From: Thermus thermophilus
GTDB lineage: Bacteria > Deinococcota > Deinococci > Deinococcales > Thermaceae
Direction of reading: 5' to 3'
Assembly (NCBI RefSeq): GCF_019974155.1
Contig: NZ_AP025158.1
Coordinates: 992,001 to 1,056,000, forward strand
Length of the DNA stretch: 64,000 bases
The number at the start of each line of letters is the position of its first letter. The first letter of the stretch is position 1. The position numbers and the translations under genes are program-made. Shown here one piece after another: positions 13,093 to 21,855 of this stretch. Below the pieces are notes generated by a model, which was given only the letters and a program-made list of their open reading frames with translations, did no database searches and had not been told where the DNA came from.

Positions 13093-15507
13093 ATGCTACC
13101 GGAAACCCTGCCCGTCTGCCCGGTGCGGGGCTCGGTCATCTACCCCACCATGGTGATGCCCATAGACGCCGGGAGGCCCATCTCCATCCGGGCCATTGAC
13201 GAGGCCCTGGCCCGCGACCGGGTTCTCCTCATCGTGAGCCAGAGGGACAAGGAGGTGGAGACCCCCAAGCCCTCGGACCTCTTTGAGGTGGGCACGGCCT
13301 GCAACATCCTCAAGATGCGCAAGAACCCGGACGGCTCCGTCCAGGTGCTGGTGCAGGCCTTCGCCCGGGTCCGGGTGAAGGAGTGGCTGGACCTGGGGGA
13401 CCACCTCGAGGCCCGCGGCGAGGTCCTCGCCGACGAGCCCGGGGAGCCCATTCTGGTCAAGGCCCTGGTCCGGGAGGTCAAGGACAAGTTCCAGGCCCTC
13501 CTCAAGGAGGGGAAGTACCTGGCCCCGGAGGTGGCCCAGTTCATCCTGAACCTGGAGGACCCCTCGCAGCTCGCCGACTACGTCGCCTTCCACATGGACT
13601 TCCGCCTCGAGGACAAGCAGAAGGTCCTGGAGACGGCGAACGTGGCCGAGCGCCTGCGGGCGGTTTTGGTGCTCCTGGAGGGGGAGCTCGCCCTCATTGA
13701 GACCCAGCGGCGCATCCAGCAGCAGGTCAAAGAGGAGATTGACCGCAACCAGCGGGAGTACTTCCTCCGGGAGCAGATGAAGGCCATCCAGCGGGAGCTC
13801 CACGGGGAGGAGGGGGAGCAGGAGGTGGAGGAGTTCCGCAGGAAGCTTGAGGCCCTGGACCTTCCCCCTGTGGTGCGCCAGGAAGCGGAGCGGGAGCTCA
13901 ACCGCTTCGCCCGCATGCACCCCGACTCCGCCGAGGCCAGCGTCATCCGCACCTACCTGGACTGGATCGTCCACCTCCCCTGGAACACCCGCACCGAGGA
14001 CAACCTGGACCTGGAGCGGGCCAAGGAGATCCTGGAACGGGACCACTACGGCCTGGAGAAGGTGAAGGACCGGGTCCTGGAGTACCTGGCGGTGCGCAAG
14101 CTCAAGGCGGAAAGGGCCAGGCGGGGGGAGATCCCGGCCGAAGAAGTAAACAAGGGCCCCATCCTCCTCTTCGTGGGGCCGCCGGGGGTGGGGAAGACCT
14201 CCATCGCCAAGAGCATCGCCGAGGCCCTGGGCCGCAAGTACGTGCGCATCTCCTTGGGCGGGGTGCGGGACGAATCGGATATCCGGGGGCACCGCCGCAC
14301 CTACATCGGGGCCATGCCGGGCCGGATCATCCAGGGCCTGAGGCAAGCCGGGACCAAGAACCCCGTCTTCCTCCTGGACGAGGTGGACAAGCTGGGCATC
14401 TCCTACCAGGGGGACCCGGCGGCGGCCCTCCTGGAGGTCTTGGACCCCGCCCAGAACAAGGAGTTCGTGGACCACTACCTGGGGGTGCCCTTTGACCTCA
14501 GCGAGGTGATGTTCATCTGCACCGCCAACTTCCCCCAGAACATCCCCGCCCCCCTCTACGACCGGATGGAGCCCATTGAGTTCACCAGCTACACCGAGCA
14601 GGAGAAGCTGGAGATCGCCAAGCGCTACCTCCTGCCCAGGCAGCTAAAGGAAAACGGCCTCGAGCCCGAGCAGGTGGTGGTGACCGAGGCCGCCCTCATG
14701 CGCCTCATCACCCACTACACCCGGGAGGCGGGGGTGCGGCAGCTGGAGCGGGAGATCGGGGCCCTCCTCCGCAAGGCCGCCCGCAGGATCCTGGAGGAGG
14801 GCAAGAAGCGGGTGCGGATCACGGAGAAGGACCTGGAGGCCTACCTCGGCCCGCCCCGCTTCCTCCCCGAGACCGAGGCCCGCCATCCCCAGGTGGGGGT
14901 GGCCACGGGGATGTACTACACCCCCGTGGGCGGGGACATCATGTTCGTGGAGGTCTCGGTGATGCCCGGAAAGGGCAACCTCATCCTCACCGGGCAGCTC
15001 GGCGACGTGATGAAGGAGTCGGCCAGGGCCGCCCTCTCCTACGCCAAGAAGAACGCCCACCGCTTCGGCATCCCTCTGGAGAAGTTTGACAAGTCCGACA
15101 TCCACATCCACGTGCCCGCGGGGGCCATCCCCAAGGAGGGGCCGAGCGCGGGGGTGGCCCTCGTGAGCGCCCTGGTCTCCGCCCTCACCGAGGTGCCGGT
15201 GCGGCACGACATCGCCATGACCGGGGAGATCACCCTCACGGGCAGGGTCCTCCCCATCGGCGGGGTGAAGGAGAAGGTGCTGGGGGCGAGGCGGGCCGGG
15301 ATCCGGGAGGTGATCCTGCCCAAGCTCAACGAGCCCGACCTCTCCGACATCCCCAAGCCCCTCCGGCAGAACATGACCTTCCACTTCGTGGAGCACCTGG
15401 ACCAGGTTCTGGACCTGGCCCTGGTGGGCGGCCTCAAGGCCTTGGAGGAGGGGGGCAGGCGCTCTAGGAGCGTCCGGAGGAAGAAGGAGCTCGTGGCCCA
15501 CGCCTAG
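13093..15507 (+). CDS. lon: ATP-dependent protease Lon
   Basis: Lon degrades misfolded and regulatory proteins in the cytoplasm. From the ATG at 13093 it has 804 aa: N-terminal substrate-binding domain ([22 protein letters not shown]), coiled-coil linker, AAA+ domain with Walker [16 protein letters not shown] and Walker [12 protein letters not shown], and a C-terminal peptidase domain with the Ser in [15 protein letters not shown] and the Lys partner in [19 protein letters not shown]. The ORF can be read from 13054, but the strong Shine-Dalgarno AAAGGAGGG 6 nt before 13093 and the family N-terminus favour the inner start. It overlaps convergent bshA by 4 bp. Confidence 0.96.
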   Translation: MLPETLPVCPVRGSVIYPTMVMPIDAGRPISIRAIDEALARDRVLLIVSQRDKEVETPKPSDLFEVGTACNILKMRKNPDGSVQVLVQAFARVRVKEWLDLGDHLEARGEVLADEPGEPILVKALVREVKDKFQALLKEGKYLAPEVAQFILNLEDPSQLADYVAFHMDFRLEDKQKVLETANVAERLRAVLVLLEGELALIETQRRIQQQVKEEIDRNQREYFLREQMKAIQRELHGEEGEQEVEEFRRKLEALDLPPVVRQEAERELNRFARMHPDSAEASVIRTYLDWIVHLPWNTRTEDNLDLERAKEILERDHYGLEKVKDRVLEYLAVRKLKAERARRGEIPAEEVNKGPILLFVGPPGVGKTSIAKSIAEALGRKYVRISLGGVRDESDIRGHRRTYIGAMPGRIIQGLRQAGTKNPVFLLDEVDKLGISYQGDPAAALLEVLDPAQNKEFVDHYLGVPFDLSEVMFICTANFPQNIPAPLYDRMEPIEFTSYTEQEKLEIAKRYLLPRQLKENGLEPEQVVVTEAALMRLITHYTREAGVRQLEREIGALLRKAARRILEEGKKRVRITEKDLEAYLGPPRFLPETEARHPQVGVATGMYYTPVGGDIMFVEVSVMPGKGNLILTGQLGDVMKESARAALSYAKKNAHRFGIPLEKFDKSDIHIHVPAGAIPKEGPSAGVALVSALVSALTEVPVRHDIAMTGEITLTGRVLPIGGVKEKVLGARRAGIREVILPKLNEPDLSDIPKPLRQNMTFHFVEHLDQVLDLALVGGLKALEEGGRRSRSVRRKKELVAHA

Positions 15508-16604
15508 CCCAGGGCCTTGGCGTAGACCTCCAGGTAGGCCCGGGTGATCCTTTCCGGGTGGAAGCGCAGGAGGGCCCACTCCCGGGCCCTCCTCCTTATC
15601 TCGGGGAGGCGGGGGCTTCCCAGGAGGTCCAAGGCGGCCTCCGCCAGGGCCTCCAGGTTGCCGAGCTCCACGAGCCGGCCCACCTCGGGGGTGACCACCT
15701 CGGCCACCCCGCCCACCGCCGTGGCCACCACGGGGACGCCGGAGGCCAGGGCCTCGAGGGCTGCCTGGCCGAAGGACTCCTCCTCCGAGGCCAGGAGGAA
15801 AAGGTCCGCCGCCCCCAGGACCTCTTCCGGGTGGGGGGTGGGGGGGTGGAAGGTGACCCAGGGGGCGACGCCGAGCTCCGCCGCCACCCGCCGGGCCTCC
15901 TCCTCCTCGGGGCCGGTGCCCAGAAGGAGGAGCCTGGCGGGAAGGCGCTTCCTGATTTTGGCGAAGGCCCGGACGATGTCGGGCACCCGCTTGATGGGGC
16001 GGAAGTTGGAGGCGTGCACGAGGAGCCACTCCCCCTCCTCGGCGTAGAGCCTCTTGCGCTCAGGTCTAGGGCGGAAGCGCTCCGGGTCCACGGCGTTGGG
16101 GACCACCACCGCCTCCACCCCGAAGGCCCGCTTGGCCTCCTGGGCCAGGGCCCGGCTTACCGCCGTGACCGCCCGGGCGGCCTCGAGGGCGCGGCGGGTG
16201 GGGCCGTGGAAGGCGGGGTCCATCCCTACCACGGAGACGTCGGTGCCGTGGAGGGTGTGGACCAGGGGGAGGCCTTCCCCGAAGGCGAGGTAGGCCGCGG
16301 CGGCGTGAGGGACGGCGTAGTGGGTGTGGACGAGGTCCAGGCCAAGCCGCTTGGCCTCCCGCTCCAGGGTGCCCGCCAGGGAGAGGGTGTAGAGGGGTCC
16401 GGGGAAGACGGGGTAGTAGGGGAGGTCCACGGGGACGTGGACCACGGGGCTCGCCTCGGGGAGGCGGAAGGGGCGGGACGTGGCGAAGAGGTAGACCCGG
16501 TGCCCCATCCGGGCCAGGCGGTCGGCGAGCTCGGCGGCCACCGTCCCGCTTCCCCCAAGGCCCGGGTAGGCCACGAGGCCCAGGCGAAGCTCCTCCCGGC
16601 GCAT
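15504..16604 (-). CDS. bshA: N-acetyl-alpha-D-glucosaminyl L-malate synthase BshA (bacillithiol pathway)
   Basis: The 366-aa GT4/GT-B glycosyltransferase transfers GlcNAc from UDP-GlcNAc to L-malate, the first step of bacillithiol synthesis. BshA-type marks are the opening [52 protein letters not shown], the very typical [11 protein letters not shown] (about 208-218) and the donor-site [23 protein letters not shown]. It starts 9 nt after the Lpt permease gene on the same strand; a TAGGCT -10-like box plus 6 nt precedes the ATG, so it may also have its own leaderless promoter. bshB and bshC are not in the window. Confidence 0.88.
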   Translation of the reverse strand: MRREELRLGLVAYPGLGGSGTVAAELADRLARMGHRVYLFATSRPFRLPEASPVVHVPVDLPYYPVFPGPLYTLSLAGTLEREAKRLGLDLVHTHYAVPHAAAAYLAFGEGLPLVHTLHGTDVSVVGMDPAFHGPTRRALEAARAVTAVSRALAQEAKRAFGVEAVVVPNAVDPERFRPRPERKRLYAEEGEWLLVHASNFRPIKRVPDIVRAFAKIRKRLPARLLLLGTGPEEEEARRVAAELGVAPWVTFHPPTPHPEEVLGAADLFLLASEEESFGQAALEALASGVPVVATAVGGVAEVVTPEVGRLVELGNLEALAEAALDLLGSPRLPEIRRRAREWALLRFHPERITRAYLEVYAKALG

Positions 16605-16613
16605 GCCCTAAGC

Positions 16614-17720
16614 CTAGCGAAGGGCCCTGAGGCCCAGAAGGAGGAAGAGCAGGTTGGCCCCCCAGGCCCCAAGCTCAGGGGGGAGGGCCCCGATCCCGGC
16701 CAGGGCCCGGCCCAGGAAGAAGGCGCCGTAGTAGGCCAGGGCAAGGACCACGCTCATCCCCAGGGCAAGTCCCGGGCTTTTCCCGTAGCGGAGGGCCATG
16801 GCCGCCGCGAGGAGGACGAGGACCAGGTTGGCGAGGGGAAGGGCGAGCTTGGAGTGGAGCTCAAGCCGCGCCCGCCACTTCTCCAAGGGGGGCAGGAAGG
16901 GGTCCTTGAGCTTCCGCCAGGCCTCCGAAAGGCTGTCCTGGCCGAAGCTGAAGGTGTCGGCGTAGTCGGCGATGGCCCGGGCCCGGGAGAGGTCCGAGGT
17001 TACCTCCAGGGCCTTTCCCTGGCTCACCACCCGGAAGACCCGGCGCACCTGGGCGAGGAGGTCGGGGGCGGTTTCCAGCCCCGGCACCTGGCCGAAGTCC
17101 ACCTGGTAGTAGCGGTAGTCCTTGAGGGTGAGGGTCTTGTCCTCCCAGGTGCCCCGCTCGGCGAAGAGGAAGGTGCCCACCTCCCCCTGGAAGGCGGTGA
17201 TCCGCACCCCCACCATCTCCTTGGCCGCCATGTCAAAGTCCTGGAAGTAAAGGCTCTTGCCCTGGCCTATGGGGATCTGCATCCCCTTGAGCCGGAAGAG
17301 GCCCGCCCCTTGGGTGTGGATCTCGTCCCACCAGGCCACCCGCACCCGGTTGTTGGCCTCCGGGACCACGTACTCCTGGAGGTAGAGGGCGAGGCCGCTT
17401 AGGACCGCCCCCACGGCCACGAGGGGGAGCGCCGCCCGCCCCAAGGGGATCCCGGCGGAAAGAAGGGCGAAGTGGGCCCCCTCGGCGGCGAGCCTGCCGA
17501 AGACCAGGACCGTGGTGGTCACCAAGGCGATGGGGAAGACCTGGACCCAGATCCCGGGGACGTGGTAGGAGAGCCAGCGGAGGATCTTGGGGAGGGGCAC
17601 CCCCTCAAGCCACCTCGCCCCGGCGTAGAAGAAGCCGAAGAGGTAGACGGCGGTGAGGAAGAGGAGGGCGAGGAGGAGGACGGGGAGGCTCTCCCTGAGG
17701 AGGTAGCGGTGGAGGATCAT
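16614..17720 (-). CDS. LptF/LptG (YjgP/YjgQ) family permease
   Basis: 368 aa with the LptF/G layout: three N-terminal transmembrane helices (about 10-30, 52-75, 95-118), a roughly 150-residue periplasmic beta-rich domain (FRLKGMQIPIGQGKSLYFQDFDMAAKEMVGVRI ...), and three C-terminal helices (about 275-365). The N-terminus LHRYLLRESLPVLLLALLFLTAV is typical. In LPS bacteria LptF and LptG with LptB extract LPS from the inner membrane; Thermus is not known to make classical LPS, so the cargo is an inference. Coupled by a 4-bp overlap to the LptA-like gene upstream. Only one such permease is visible here, and no lptB. Confidence 0.86.
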   Translation of the reverse strand: MILHRYLLRESLPVLLLALLFLTAVYLFGFFYAGARWLEGVPLPKILRWLSYHVPGIWVQVFPIALVTTTVLVFGRLAAEGAHFALLSAGIPLGRAALPLVAVGAVLSGLALYLQEYVVPEANNRVRVAWWDEIHTQGAGLFRLKGMQIPIGQGKSLYFQDFDMAAKEMVGVRITAFQGEVGTFLFAERGTWEDKTLTLKDYRYYQVDFGQVPGLETAPDLLAQVRRVFRVVSQGKALEVTSDLSRARAIADYADTFSFGQDSLSEAWRKLKDPFLPPLEKWRARLELHSKLALPLANLVLVLLAAAMALRYGKSPGLALGMSVVLALAYYGAFFLGRALAGIGALPPELGAWGANLLFLLLGLRALR

Positions 17721-18346
17721 GGGAGGCGCTTTGCGTAGGCCTCGAGGCGGGCCGCCTGGGCCGGGAGCTTGGTCGTGGCCTGCACCTTCCCTCCCGCGAA
17801 GCGGAGGTAAAGGCGGGCGTCCTTCCCCTGGCCCCGCAGCGTGGCCTTCCCCTCCTGGTAGGTGAAGCTCCCCAGGGCCAGGGCCTCCCGGGCCTTGAGG
17901 TCCACCACCAGGGCCTCGGCCTGGAGCCTGGGCGACTTGGCCTGGACCCGCCCCTTCAGGACCACCACCTCCTCCTCAAAGAGGGCCAGGGCGCGGTCCG
18001 CCCTCAGGTCCTGGAAGTCGGGGTTGGCGAAGAGGAGGTCCTGGAAGAGGGCCTGTTGCTTGGGGATGTCGTGCTCCAGGGAGGCAGCCGCAAACCGCTC
18101 CTTCTCGGAGAGGAGCTCCACCTCCCTGGCCCGGACGAAGCTTCCTTCCTTGTAGGCGATGTAGGCCGCCTTGAGGCGGAGGCCGTTCTCGTTGTCGGTG
18201 AGGATCCCTCCCTGGGGGAGGGTGGTGACGCCGGTGTCCAGGTCCAGGCGCTGGGCCCCGAAGGGCTCCACGCTGAAGGTGGCGAACCGGGCCCCCAGGG
18301 CGAGGCCCACGAGGCCCAAGAGGAGGGTCCAGGCCAGGCGCTTCAT
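17717..18346 (-). CDS. LptA/OstA-like periplasmic protein
   Basis: 209 aa with a signal peptide or anchor (1-19, MKRLAWTLLLGLVGLALGA) followed by repeating short beta units of the OstA/LptA type (GLRLKAAYIAYKEGSFVRAREVEL; LRADRALALFEEEVVVLKGRVQAKSPRLQAEALVVDLK). It probably forms a beta-jellyroll that receives lipid from the permease encoded next to it (ATGA overlap). The much longer upstream frame is ignored: the ATG at 18346 lies 7 nt after the -10 box TAGAGT. Not a close relative of enterobacterial LptA; the assignment rests on pattern and neighbourhood. Confidence 0.72.
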   Translation of the reverse strand: MKRLAWTLLLGLVGLALGARFATFSVEPFGAQRLDLDTGVTTLPQGGILTDNENGLRLKAAYIAYKEGSFVRAREVELLSEKERFAAASLEHDIPKQQALFQDLLFANPDFQDLRADRALALFEEEVVVLKGRVQAKSPRLQAEALVVDLKAREALALGSFTYQEGKATLRGQGKDARLYLRFAGGKVQATTKLPAQAARLEAYAKRLP

Positions 18347-18353
18347 GGGTTTT

Positions 18354-18359
18354 ACTCTA
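18354..18359 (-). promoter_or_regulatory. -10 box TAGAGT for the Lpt/bshA operon
   Basis: On the minus strand TAGAGT is followed by AAAACCC (7 nt) and the ATG at 18346. The surrounding GGGTAGAGT is the same string as at the esterase promoter at 11186-11194. Confidence 0.6.
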
Positions 18360-18363
18360 CCCG

Positions 18364-18378
18364 TCCTTTCTGAAAGGA
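18364..18378. promoter_or_regulatory. Inverted repeat between divergent promoters
   Basis: TCCTTTC and GAAAGGA arms around a single T, centred at 18371. The site lies 5 nt upstream of the leftward -10 and 22 nt upstream of the rightward -10, a position suited to an operator acting on both. Confidence 0.4.
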
Positions 18379-18400
18379 AGCTTAGGCGGGGCTTTCCCGG

Positions 18401-18406
18401 TATAGT
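18401..18406 (+). promoter_or_regulatory. -10 box TATAGT for the O-antigen-ligase-like gene
   Basis: TATAGT, 6 nt (GCCTCT), then the GTG at 18413: leaderless spacing. No obvious -35. Confidence 0.6.
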
Positions 18407-18412
18407 GCCTCT

Positions 18413-19846
18413 GTGCGCGGTCTGGCCTTCCTCCTCGCCTTGGCGCCCCTCCTTCCCCCGCTTGCGGGGCTTGCCCTTTTCTTCGTGCCCTGGGTCCGGC
18501 GGCTTCCCCTTTGGGGGCAGGCCCTGCTCGCCCTCTACGGGGCGAGCCTCCTCCTGCCCGCCCTCTTCGCCCCGGAGCCTTTGGCCTGGCCTTTGGCCCT
18601 CTTCCGCTTCCTCTACGTCCTCGGCCTGGTGGGGCTTGGGGTGGCCCTGGGCAGGCCGGAGCGGGCCCTTGGGGCTTGGGGCGTGGGCCTCTTCCTCCTC
18701 TACCTCACGGGCTTCGCCGCCACCTACTGGGTTTGGGGGGACGGGGCGGTGCGGGCCCGGCTCAGCCACCCCTTCCACAGCCCCGTGGGCTTCGGCTTCC
18801 TCGGGGGGCTCGGCCTCCTCCTCGCCCTCCACCTCCGCTACCCCTGGCCCTTCCGGGCCCTCCTGGGCCTTCTGGGGGGGGCGGTTCTCCTCCTTTCGGG
18901 GAGCCGTGGGGGGATGCTGGGCTTCCTCGTGGGCGGGGCGGCGGCCCTCCTCTTCCGCAGGCGGGGCCTTCTCGCCCTGGCCTTAGGGGGTGGGCTTCTC
19001 CTCGCCGCCTTCGCCCTGAACCTTCCCGCCACGGAGCGCTTCTTCCAGGCCCACCTTTCCGGGAGGGAGGGGGTGTGGCTCGCCGCCTACCGGGTCTTCC
19101 AGGAGCACCCCTGGACGGGGGTGGGGCCCTACCTCCTCGGGGAGCGGATCGGGGGGGTGCTCTTCGGGGACTGCTTCCTCTTTCCCCTCCTCGAGGCCCG
19201 GGGGCTTACCTGTCCCGACTGGCTCAGGCCCTGGGGCGGGCTTTGGACCTTCGCCCACAACCACCTCCTCCAGGCCCTGGGGGAAGGGGGGGTCTTCGGG
19301 GCGGTGGGGCTTCTCCTCCTCGCCGGGGGGTTCCTCGCGGGGGCCTGGGGGGACGGCCTCCTCTTCGGCCTTCTCGCCGCCTATTTGGGGATGGGGATGG
19401 TGGACAACCCCTTCAGCGTCCCGAGCCCCTTCCGGGGCGAGGTCTTCTTCCTCCTCGGGGGGATGGCCCTGGCCCGCCTCGAGGGGGGGCGGGCTCCCCT
19501 GGGGCTGGGGCTTGCCGGGGGGGTGGCCCTCCTTTGGTCCCTCCCCTTCCTTTACCTGGCGGCCCGCCCCGAGGGGCCTCCCCCGGCCCTCCGCTACCTC
19601 GTCGTCCCGGATCGGGGCGGCGAGGGGGCGGTGGCCCTGGAGAAAGGCGAGGGGTACCGCCTCCAGGTCTGGCTCTGCGCCGAGGGGTGCCGGAGGCTCG
19701 GCTGGGAGTGGTCGGCGGAGAAGCCCGTCCGCTTCCCCCTTCCCGAGACCCCCATAGAGGGGAAGAGACTCGTGCTCGTGCTCTTCCGGGAGGGGGGCTT
19801 GGCCTTGCGGCCCGCCTTCCTCCTGGAGGGGGAGGTGGGGCGGTGA
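18413..19846 (+). CDS. O-antigen ligase/polymerase-like (WaaL/Wzy fold) membrane protein
   Basis: 477 aa, with about ten to twelve hydrophobic helices and the WaaL-type layout: a large extracytoplasmic loop after about residue 200 (FFQAHLSGREGVWLAAYRVFQEHPWTGVGPYLLGERIG) containing the family hallmark of a variable loop with R/H residues, then WTFAHNHLLQALGEGGVFG with the conserved H-N-x-x-L. The C-terminal 110 residues form a soluble tail (LRYLVVPDRGGEGAVALEKGEGYRLQVW). The family ligates or polymerises surface glycans on lipid or protein acceptors. The GTG start is 6 nt after TATAGT. It overlaps the next gene by 4 bp. Confidence 0.8.
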   Translation: MRGLAFLLALAPLLPPLAGLALFFVPWVRRLPLWGQALLALYGASLLLPALFAPEPLAWPLALFRFLYVLGLVGLGVALGRPERALGAWGVGLFLLYLTGFAATYWVWGDGAVRARLSHPFHSPVGFGFLGGLGLLLALHLRYPWPFRALLGLLGGAVLLLSGSRGGMLGFLVGGAAALLFRRRGLLALALGGGLLLAAFALNLPATERFFQAHLSGREGVWLAAYRVFQEHPWTGVGPYLLGERIGGVLFGDCFLFPLLEARGLTCPDWLRPWGGLWTFAHNHLLQALGEGGVFGAVGLLLLAGGFLAGAWGDGLLFGLLAAYLGMGMVDNPFSVPSPFRGEVFFLLGGMALARLEGGRAPLGLGLAGGVALLWSLPFLYLAARPEGPPPALRYLVVPDRGGEGAVALEKGEGYRLQVWLCAEGCRRLGWEWSAEKPVRFPLPETPIEGKRLVLVLFREGGLALRPAFLLEGEVGR

Positions 19847-20244
19847 GGTGGGCCTTGGGGGTCCTGGCCCTCGCCCTGGGGCTTGGGGCGGGGCTTTGGG
19901 GGCTGGAAGGGGGGCTTGCGCCGAAGCCCCTCCCCTTTGGCGGGTGCCGCCCGGGGCCCCTCCCCGAGCGGGCGGACCTCTACGCCAACGGCGTGGTGGA
20001 GATCCCCCTCTGCCGGGAGGCGGAGGTGGTCCTCCGCCTCGAGGGCACCCCCGCGAAAGGGGAGGGTCCCTGGGCCGTGGTGGCCGAGGGGGACCGGGTG
20101 CTCTGGCAGGGGGAGGTCCTGGGCCTAAAGGAAGTGCGGGTCCGGACCACGGGGCGGGGCGTGCTCGTCCTCGCCTTCCTCAACGACCTCTACGCCCCTC
20201 CGGAGGATCGGAACCTCTTCCTGCGGGAGCTTAGGGTGCGCTAA
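19843..20244 (+). CDS. Membrane-anchored protein with CBM60-like carbohydrate-binding motif
   Basis: 133 aa starting from a GTG that overlaps the ligase stop (GTGA), so the two are translationally coupled. Residues 3-20 form a hydrophobic signal/anchor (WALGVLALALGLGAGLWG). The rest is a small beta sandwich: VVEIPLCREAEVVLRLEGTPAKGEGPWAVV, then LVLAFLNDLYAPPEDRNLFLRELRV. The FxND ... DRNLxx pattern resembles the calcium-dependent xylan-binding module (CBM60) signature. It may present or bind the glycan handled by the upstream ligase. The 3' end overlaps convergent pheA by 14 bp. Confidence 0.6.
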   Translation: MRWALGVLALALGLGAGLWGLEGGLAPKPLPFGGCRPGPLPERADLYANGVVEIPLCREAEVVLRLEGTPAKGEGPWAVVAEGDRVLWQGEVLGLKEVRVRTTGRGVLVLAFLNDLYAPPEDRNLFLRELRVR

Positions 20245-21064
20245 CGCCCCCGTTGGCGTGGGCGGGGTAGGAGCCCAGGACCTTGAGGAAGGCCACCCGC
20301 CTGAGGAGGCGGAGGAGGGCCTGGGCGGGCCCGGGGTCCTCCAGGTGCCCCTCCAGGTCCAGGTAGAAGAGGTAGCTGAAGGGCTTGTCCCTCCGGGGCC
20401 TGGACTCCAGCTTGGTGAGGTTCACCCCCGCCTCGGCGAAGACGGAAAGGGCCTCCAAAAGCCCTCCCGGGCGGTGGCGCACCGCGAAGACGATGCTGGT
20501 CTTGTGGGGCCCCTCCCCCTTTTTCGCCTCCTCGCGCCCGATGACGAAGAAGCGGGTGTAGTTGTGGGGGTAGTCCTCAATGTTCTCCGCCAGGACCTCC
20601 AGGCCGTAGAGCTCGGCGGCCCGCCTCGAGGCGATGGCCCCCACCCCGGGCTCCGGGTTCTCCGCCAGGGCCCGGGCGGCCCCCGCAGTGTCAAAGACGG
20701 GGATGGGGGAGAGGCGCATCCGGGCGAGGAAGCCGTCGCACTGGGCCAGGGCCTGGGGGTGGCTCTTCACCGCGTGCAGGTCCTTGAGCGTCGTGCCCTT
20801 GGGGGCGAGGAGGCAGTGCTCCACCCGGTGGACGATCTCCCCCACCACGTGGAGGTCGCTCTCCAGGAGGAGGTCGTAGGTCTGGTTGATGCTCCCCGCC
20901 GTGGTGTTCTCCACCGGCACCACCCCGAGCTCCGCCTCGCCCGCCTCCACCGCCTCAAAGACCTGGTGAAAGGTGGGAAAGCCCACGGGCTTCGCCTCGG
21001 GGAAGGCCTTGAGCAAGGCCTCCTCGCTGTAGGCCCCTTCCGTGCCTTGGAAGGCGATCCTCAT
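20231..21064 (-). CDS. pheA: Prephenate dehydratase
   Basis: Converts prephenate to phenylpyruvate in phenylalanine synthesis. The 277-aa monofunctional form has a periplasmic-binding-protein-like catalytic domain (MRIAFQGTEGAYSEEAL, VVPVENTTAGSINQTYDLLL, SHPQALAQCDGFL, a Thr-containing NYTRFFVIG motif at about 165-173) and a C-terminal ACT domain (KTSIVFAVRHRPGGLLEAL ... GVNLTKLESRPRR) for phenylalanine feedback. No chorismate mutase domain is fused. Start ATG 6 nt after TATCAT, leaderless. Confidence 0.96.
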   Translation of the reverse strand: MRIAFQGTEGAYSEEALLKAFPEAKPVGFPTFHQVFEAVEAGEAELGVVPVENTTAGSINQTYDLLLESDLHVVGEIVHRVEHCLLAPKGTTLKDLHAVKSHPQALAQCDGFLARMRLSPIPVFDTAGAARALAENPEPGVGAIASRRAAELYGLEVLAENIEDYPHNYTRFFVIGREEAKKGEGPHKTSIVFAVRHRPGGLLEALSVFAEAGVNLTKLESRPRRDKPFSYLFYLDLEGHLEDPGPAQALLRLLRRVAFLKVLGSYPAHANGGVSAP

Positions 21065-21070
21065 CGCCCC

Positions 21071-21104
21071 ATGATACCTTAGGCCTTGGCCCTTGCCGTA
21101 GCAT
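21071..21104. promoter_or_regulatory. Divergent leaderless -10 boxes for pheA and the response regulator
   Basis: Leftward TATCAT (21076-21071) is followed by 6 nt and the pheA ATG at 21064. Rightward TAGCAT (21099-21104) is followed by 7 nt and an in-frame GTG at 21112. Neither has a clear -35. Confidence 0.5.
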
Positions 21105-21111
21105 GGGTTTC

Positions 21112-21852
21112 GTGGCGCGCCTTTTGGTGGTGGACGACGACCCCCAAATCCGCTACCTCCTGGAGGTGCTCCTTTCCGGCTCGGGCCACGAGGTGACCGT
21201 GGCGGACTCGGCCAGGGCCGCCCTGGAGCACCTGCGCAAGGAGACCCCCGACCTCATCCTTTTGGACATCATGATGCCCGATATGGACGGCCTCTCCCTC
21301 CTGGGGCGCATCCGCGCCGTTCGCTGCCTGAGCAAGGTCCCCGTCATCCTCTTCACCGGGGGAGGACGGGAGCTGGAAGGGGTGGGGAAGGCCTTGGGGG
21401 CGGACCTCTTCCTGGAAAAACCCGTGTCCGGGCGGCGGTTGAAGCAGGCGGTGGAAAGCCTTTTGGGCCGGGAGGGGTACCTTCTGCCCGGGGGGGAGCG
21501 GGTGGCCACCCTTCAGGAGGTGTGCTCCCGCCTCGCCCAGGCCCTCCCCAAGGAGGAGCGCTTCCGGGAGCTTTGGCGGAAAACGGCAGGCCGTCGGGCC
21601 CTTCTGCAAAACCTGGTGGCCAAGGGCTGGACCGAGGCGCTTTTGCGCCGCATCCTCCCCGGGCCGTACGACCTCTACGACCTTTTGGGCCACCTGGCCT
21701 ACGGCTGGCCCCTGGTGCCCATCGCCGAGCGGGCGGCCCGGGCGAAGGACCCCCGCTTCGCCGGGCTCCTCGAGGCCTACCTGGAGCGCCAGGGCCTTCC
21801 CCTGGAGGGGGACGGCCTCCTGGAAGACCTCGCTCGGGCCCTGTACCCTTGA
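21112..21852 (+). CDS. Response regulator with uncharacterised C-terminal domain
   Basis: 246 aa from GTG 21112 (an ATG three codons upstream at 21103 is the alternative and is part of the TAGCAT box). Residues 1-118 are a CheY-like receiver: acidic pocket VVDDDP, phospho-acceptor Asp in LILLDIMMPDMDG, Thr in VILFTGGG and Lys in FLEKPVSG. The remaining 125 residues are helical (LQEVCSRLAQALPKEERFRELWRKTAGRRALLQNL ... GPYDLYDLLGHLAYGWPLVPIAERAARA) and match no DNA-binding output domain known to me. No histidine kinase is adjacent. It lies 3 nt from the FemX-like gene, suggesting one operon. Confidence 0.82.
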   Translation: MARLLVVDDDPQIRYLLEVLLSGSGHEVTVADSARAALEHLRKETPDLILLDIMMPDMDGLSLLGRIRAVRCLSKVPVILFTGGGRELEGVGKALGADLFLEKPVSGRRLKQAVESLLGREGYLLPGGERVATLQEVCSRLAQALPKEERFRELWRKTAGRRALLQNLVAKGWTEALLRRILPGPYDLYDLLGHLAYGWPLVPIAERAARAKDPRFAGLLEAYLERQGLPLEGDGLLEDLARALYP

Positions 21853-21855
21853 GGG

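Noticed and set aside
13096-14475. Leftward 459-codon frame
   Set aside because: Antisense shadow of lon with low-complexity Leu/Gly/Val composition.
15558-17402. Rightward 614-codon open frame
   Set aside because: Antisense to bshA and the Lpt permease; Gly/Pro/Glu-rich composition without motifs, a product of high third-position GC.
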